In this document: positions 7,395-10,080 of the stretch, in pieces
Position numbering within the stretch: the first letter of the stretch is position 1
Layout of the letters: each line of letters begins with the position of its first letter
Assembly: GCA_934630375.1 (NCBI GenBank)
Contig: CAKTVQ010000038.1
Location: forward strand, 1 to 10,080
Origin: an uncultured Collinsella sp.
Lineage (GTDB): Bacteria > Actinomycetota > Coriobacteriia > Coriobacteriales > Coriobacteriaceae
Direction: 5' to 3'
DNA length: 10,080 nucleotides
Notes under the pieces: generated by a model
Database searches by the model: none
Told to the model about the DNA's origin: nothing
What the model saw: only the letters and a program-made list of their open reading frames with translations
Made by a program: the position numbers and the translations under genes

Positions 7395-7417
7395 TTGTCC
7401 GTTTATCGGTAGGACAA
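7395..7417. promoter_or_regulatory. Inverted repeat TTGTCC-N11-GGACAA upstream of the EamA gene
   Basis: Two perfect 6-base half sites, spaced by 11 bases (centre to centre 17), lie 70 bp before the EamA start codon. The spacing fits a dimeric regulator binding two successive major grooves, and the position fits an operator. No well-formed promoter was recognised next to it, and a 6-base inverted repeat can arise by chance, so the call is weak. Nothing else supportable is seen in the rest of 7326-7556. Confidence 0.25.
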
Positions 7418-7556
7418 TTCCGCAGGCGTCTTTCCATAGCTCGATACCGCAATGGCCTTGCATTATGCGACAGCCAAATCGCGGCAGCGGGCTCTTTTGA
7501 AATGGATATGACAAAGCCCCCGAATTCCACAATGTAAGCGATTTTTAAAAATGCTC

Positions 7557-7585
7557 TTGCCACCGAGTTCAGGCTCCGTTATATT
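7557..7585 (+). promoter_or_regulatory. Sigma-70-type promoter of the tRNA-Val gene
   Basis: TTGCCA (7557-7562) and TATATT (7580-7585) are separated by exactly 17 bases and lie about 30 bases before the mature tRNA 5' end. The predicted start near 7592 leaves a short leader for RNase P to remove. It is the best promoter match in the window. Confidence 0.8.
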
Positions 7586-7614
7586 ATCCCTTGCGCGCTT
7601 GCGCACCCTTGATC

Positions 7615-7689
7615 GGGCGTTTAGCTCAGGGGGAGAGCGCTTCCCTGACACGGAAGAGGTCAGAAGTTCAAATCTTCTAACGCCCACCA
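7615..7689 (+). tRNA. tRNA-Val with anticodon GAC
   Basis: A complete cloverleaf is visible. The acceptor strands GGGCGTT and AACGCCC pair over 7 bp; the D arm GCTC/GAGC and the T arm AGAAG/CTTCT with TTCAAAT loop are regular. The anticodon stem CTTCC/GGAAG holds the loop CTGACAC, giving anticodon GAC at 7647-7649, which reads GUC and GUU. The CCA end is encoded in the gene (7687-7689). The gene has its own promoter and terminator, so it is a single transcription unit. Confidence 0.97.
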
Positions 7690-7697
7690 AATGTTCG

Positions 7698-7734
7698 CAG
7701 CTCAGAGGCTATGTCCTCTGGGCTGTTTTGTTTT
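7698..7734 (+). terminator. Intrinsic terminator of the tRNA-Val unit
   Basis: CAGCTCAGAGG (7698-7708) pairs with CCTCTGGGCTG (7715-7725), one pair being a U-G wobble, around a six-base loop. The stem is followed by TTTTGTTTT. It lies 8 bases after the CCA end. Confidence 0.9.
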
Positions 7735-7740
7735 ATGTCG

Positions 7741-7941
7741 CTAAATCCGCTGGCAGTTCCAACCGTCATCGCAACGCAACATCAACTCACCTGACGAATG
7801 GCAGCCAAACATATTCAATACCCCAACATCAACAATAGCCAGGCACAAAACTGCGCCGCAAGCTGCTCCAACCGCCCAACTGGCCAAAAGCCGACCATCT
7901 ACTTGCCGATCTATCCATCGGCATAACCAATCAGTCCGCAC
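7741..7941 (-). CDS. Possible small single-helix membrane protein (66 aa)
   Basis: A GTG-started frame encodes 66 residues. Residues 1-17 are polar and charged, about 18-44 form a hydrophobic stretch (LLASWAVGAACGAVLCLAIV and onward) long enough for one membrane helix, and the tail has three Cys. A weak GAGAAG lies about 5 bases before the GTG. No family is recognised. It runs opposite to its neighbours and lies in the stretch of about 290 bases between the tRNA terminator and the DUF5710 gene, where no other structure was seen apart from a TATCCT motif near 7984 without a clear -35. The frame may be chance; it is listed because of its membrane-like composition. Confidence 0.25.
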   Translation of the reverse strand: MRTDWLCRWIDRQVDGRLLASWAVGAACGAVLCLAIVDVGVLNMFGCHSSGELMLRCDDGWNCQRI

Positions 7942-8024
7942 CGCAACTTCTCAGCAAAACGCCGCGATGTCTGCGCCCCGCGGTATCCTTGAGCCACTTG
8001 CACCTGCAGCACCAAGGAGCCGCC

Positions 8025-8711
8025 ATGCGCACCGAGCTCAATGTCCCCTTTTCGCACAAAGAAGAAGCCAAGGCGCTGGGCGCCAAATGGGACCGGACCA
8101 AGAAGATCTGGTATGTACCCAGCGGCGTCAACCCCGAGCCCTTTGCCGAGTGGCTGCCCGGTGTTGACCGATCCGACCCCTCAGCGCCGTATATATATCT
8201 AGTACTGGGCAAGCGCGAGTGCTGGAAATGCCACGAAGAGACCTCGGTCGCGGCCTTCGGCATTCCCTATCGAACCGATGACGACAAGGGCATCGCCATT
8301 GCGCACGCGCCCAACGAAGCCGGGCACATTGCCATCGACACGGCCAACGCCAACGCACTCGCCATCGTGCCCGCTCTTGGCTGCGTGCCGGGCGAGATCC
8401 GCGACTATCTTTCTAAGCGCTGCGGCTACAAGCCCGTAGGCGCGCGAGCCTCCAAAGCCCCGTCGCTCGGCAACACGTGCACCAGTTGTGACGCGCTGCA
8501 AGGCAGCCACTATCTGTTCGAGGAGCCCTCGTCCCCGTTTGCCCTCACTGCCATCAACAAGCTGCCGGCACTGGAGTTTGTGCGCGTCGAAGTTGCCGGC
8601 GTCTTCGGCGTCCCGGCCACACGCACCGACTTTGACCAGGCGCTCTTTACCTGGGCACGCGACCATCACGCCGAGTTCCACAAGCAGCTCGGTGAGGGGA
8701 TTTATTTGTAG
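8025..8711 (+). CDS. DUF5710-domain protein with a split zinc ribbon
   Basis: The 228-residue protein opens with a DUF5710 module: LNVPFSHKEEAKALGAKWD at 5-23 followed by KKIWYVPSGVNPEPFAEWLP at 26-45. This small domain is found at the ends of many phage, plasmid and DNA-handling proteins and has no fixed function. After it come two CxxC knuckles, CWKC at 66-69 and CTSC at 152-155, that would together bind one zinc ion, with about 80 residues inserted between them. The C-terminal part (170-228) is mixed and ends with an aromatic, charged helix. Probably cytoplasmic; nucleic-acid binding is an inference only. ATG 8025 is supported by AAGGAG ending 5 bases upstream; an earlier in-frame start at 7989 has no site. 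The gene is convergent with the next one, with 38 bp between stops and no terminator seen there. Confidence 0.85.
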   Translation: MRTELNVPFSHKEEAKALGAKWDRTKKIWYVPSGVNPEPFAEWLPGVDRSDPSAPYIYLVLGKRECWKCHEETSVAAFGIPYRTDDDKGIAIAHAPNEAGHIAIDTANANALAIVPALGCVPGEIRDYLSKRCGYKPVGARASKAPSLGNTCTSCDALQGSHYLFEEPSSPFALTAINKLPALEFVRVEVAGVFGVPATRTDFDQALFTWARDHHAEFHKQLGEGIYL

Positions 8712-8749
8712 GAACGGAGATGCCTTCACAGCCAGCTCCTCCGCATCAC

Positions 8750-9010
8750 CTATCCCTCGTCGCCGGCGTCGTACACGATATCGAGGCCACAAACAGGGCA
8801 TTTCTCCTGATACACCGGCATATGAACACCTGTCCGTTTTCTCACTTCGTCGCTAAGTCTGTCGCGCGCATCGATGAACCGAATGTCGAGGCACGGTATT
8901 TGCGAGCCGCAGCAAGGACGGACGACAGCAAACGACCCGCAATCAACTTCTACGCTCGGAAACATTTTGTTGTCTATAAGGGCACACGGCAGTTTTCCGT
9001 ACTTCCCCAT
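8750..9010 (-). CDS. Small Cys-rich protein of unknown function (86 aa), second gene of a leftward pair
   Basis: The ATG at 9010 lies 20 bases after the stop of the upstream gene, with GGCGAGG about 10 bases before it. The frame stays open further back to 9115, but that part overlaps the upstream gene, so 9010 is preferred. The product has seven Cys (residues 9, 24, 33, 34, 40, 71, 74). The arrangement RPCCGSQIPC and, near the end, KCPVCGLDIVY looks like a metal-binding knuckle pair. There is no signal peptide or membrane helix. The last residues DAGDEG are acidic. No family is recognised. The tight spacing suggests co-transcription and a shared role with the upstream gene. An alternative is that the two frames are one gene broken by a frameshift near 9030-9120. 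Confidence 0.6.
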   Translation of the reverse strand: MGKYGKLPCALIDNKMFPSVEVDCGSFAVVRPCCGSQIPCLDIRFIDARDRLSDEVRKRTGVHMPVYQEKCPVCGLDIVYDAGDEG

Positions 9011-9030
9011 CGCAATATCGCCTCGCCAGC

Positions 9031-9600
9031 TCACGCTCGCTCCCCTCTCGCTATACAAATCAGGAAGAGCATGCACCGGAGGGCGTGCGCGAGATTGCAT
9101 CGCCACGCGATCCAATCAAACAACACGATCGTAAAAGACCGCCAAAGCCAAATTTCATCGTCGGTCGCACCCTGTCCAGCAAACTCAATATCGACGGGCA
9201 TGTGCTTCAGATAACTCATATCGGGCGCAAAACGAGGGTCCGGTCCGCCTTTATGAACAGGACCGTGCAGAACAAACCATCCGTTTTCGGGCTCGAACCG
9301 CTCAACAAACGCAAGGCCGAGCACCTTATAGCCCACCTCGGTTGCAAATATGACTCCGACTGGGACGCCACATTCCATGCAGTTGAGCATTTTACGGTTG
9401 TAATTCTGGTCTCGAAAACCAACGGTACCCGGCGCTTGAACCGAGTACTTAATGACCCACGTGCCATCGTCCAAATAGAGCGGAGGCACATTGTTGATGC
9501 TCTCGGTTTGCCGCTGGCACGCTCGTACCCCGCTACCCCACTCCCCGGTATACTGATGTAGCACGTGTTTCATCCGGGCTTGTTGGGCCGGATTGTTCAT
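9031..9600 (-). CDS. Unrecognised protein with a possible PUA/SRA-like core (189 aa)
   Basis: The centre of the protein is well structured: LDDGTWVIKYSVQAPG (43-58), FRDQNYNRKMLNC (62-74), GVPVGVIFATEVGYKVLGLAFVERF (78-102) and GWFVLHGP (107-114). The strand-rich pattern with PVGVI and VLGLAFVE resembles, to my reading, the DNA-reading halves that precede HNH nuclease domains in some restriction enzymes. No HNH motif follows here. Instead the tail after about residue 150 turns hydrophobic and Cys-containing (LFDWIAWRCNLAHALRCMLFL), which is odd for a soluble protein and may signal a frameshift. ATG 9600 has no ribosome site; a second Met at residue 10 is no better. The start lies 11 bases from that of the divergent gene. 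Function unknown; the similarity is from memory and weak. Confidence 0.6.
   Translation of the reverse strand: MNNPAQQARMKHVLHQYTGEWGSGVRACQRQTESINNVPPLYLDDGTWVIKYSVQAPGTVGFRDQNYNRKMLNCMECGVPVGVIFATEVGYKVLGLAFVERFEPENGWFVLHGPVHKGGPDPRFAPDMSYLKHMPVDIEFAGQGATDDEIWLWRSFTIVLFDWIAWRCNLAHALRCMLFLICIARGERA
9549..9554 (+). promoter_or_regulatory. Candidate -10 element for the rightward gene starting at 9612
   Basis: TATACT matches the -10 consensus at five of six positions. Transcription would start near 9561, leaving a leader of about 50 bases before the ATG at 9612. The -35 region (TACCCC) is poor. The leader would include a 6-bp hairpin, ATCCGG (9572-9577) with CCGGAT (9588-9593), just before the ribosome site. 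The element lies inside the divergent gene, because the start codons leave no room for a promoter between them. Confidence 0.35.
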
Positions 9601-9611
9601 GGGAGGGTCTT

Positions 9612-10080
9612 ATGGCTGCTTCGAATCCGCCTAAGGGGAGCGTTTCTTCTTCGTCCATCAAGCCAGTTACCCGCAAGGCCGTGCGTTGCCAGCGCGAGGT
9701 CGCTTGGCTTGTCACGCAGGCGGCGGGCAGGCTTGTGGCGACCACTGAGGACGTCAATGCGCCTACGCCGAGCTTTGTGTTAGCGGCGGCGCTGGATTTT
9801 GTGCGCCAATTGGAGCTTGCCGCACAGGATGCCAGCGGCCACCTCGACTACCAGAATGTTATGGCGCCCGACCTGCAAACGTTCTGTCACATGGCCAAGT
9901 TGCCCGCCGCGCCCAATGCGCTTTCGGACGTAGGCTACATGTTTACGCTCTCGGGCGCGGACCTTATCCGTGACATCTATGCATACTGTAGTGAGCTCAC
10001 CGAGCGCCACGTCTTTGACGCGGCAGAAGTCAAACCGGGAAATGTCATCAAGCTGGTTCTTAGGCTGTTCTTGATGGACG
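9612..10080 (+). CDS. Unknown protein, 5' part only (156+ codons, runs off the window)
   Basis: An open frame begins at ATG 9612 and continues without a stop to the window edge. GGGAGGG (9601-9607) lies 4 bases before the ATG and is one of the best ribosome sites here. The first 20 residues are Ser/Pro/Lys-rich and likely disordered (MAASNPPKGSVSSSSIKP). The rest looks helical: VRCQREVAWLVTQAAGRLV, PSFVLAAALDFVRQLELAA, DIYAYCSELTERH and VIKLVLRLFLMD. There is no signal peptide, and Cys residues are scattered. Codon usage is like the main chromosome genes (G/C at third positions). The family is not recognised. It diverges from the leftward pair with 11 bases between start codons, so the two units may be co-regulated. 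The rest of the gene is needed to name it. Confidence 0.75.
   Translation, partial: MAASNPPKGSVSSSSIKPVTRKAVRCQREVAWLVTQAAGRLVATTEDVNAPTPSFVLAAALDFVRQLELAAQDASGHLDYQNVMAPDLQTFCHMAKLPAAPNALSDVGYMFTLSGADLIRDIYAYCSELTERHVFDAAEVKPGNVIKLVLRLFLMD

Noticed and set aside
7326..7532. Longer N terminus of the EamA protein up to 7532
   Set aside because: The extra 69 residues have no ribosome site and no family resemblance; GGGAG before ATG 7325 explains the start.
7463..7690. Short frame overlapping the tRNA-Val gene
   Set aside because: It crosses a well-formed tRNA and its promoter on the opposite strand, with no ribosome site.
1..10080. CRISPR array, insertion sequence ends, rRNA or integrase
   Set aside because: No regularly spaced direct repeats, no transposase or recombinase motifs and no rRNA sequence were found on either strand.

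Overview
The window looks like chromosomal DNA of a high-GC Coriobacteriia member, probably Collinsella or a close relative. This rests on the G+C-rich codon usage, the protein flavour and the gene set, not on any search. No complete mobile element, CRISPR array or rRNA is visible.

Left part (1-2430): the first 18 codons of a leftward aminoacyl-tRNA synthetase gene, most likely pheS, lie behind a well-formed T-box leader that carries a candidate UUC (Phe) specifier, a T-box core sequence and an intrinsic terminator. Diverging from it is an intact M32-family metallocarboxypeptidase gene ending in a strong G+C-rich terminator. The 230 bases between this gene and the convergent glmM are packed with three inverted-repeat structures: a 62-bp near-perfect palindrome, a rod-like hairpin of about 103 nt, and a 13-bp hairpin sitting on the glmM stop codon.

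Middle part (2429-7325): three leftward genes. A ten-helix EamA/DMT transporter is followed by a membrane-anchored DUF4012 protein with a long disordered cytoplasmic arm, and then by glmM (phosphoglucosamine mutase), which makes glucosamine-1-phosphate for UDP-GlcNAc and peptidoglycan. DUF4012 and glmM are 83 bp apart and may be co-transcribed, which would link the DUF4012 protein to envelope biogenesis.

Right part (7326-10080): a tRNA-Val(GAC) gene with its own promoter and terminator is followed by more accessory-looking DNA. This holds a DUF5710 protein with a split zinc ribbon, a leftward pair (an unrecognised protein with a possible PUA/SRA-like core, then an 86-residue Cys-rich protein), and a rightward unknown gene that runs off the window. 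The start codons of the leftward pair and the rightward gene are only 11 bp apart. This divergent cluster is the best candidate for something undescribed, but its function cannot be fixed from this sequence alone.
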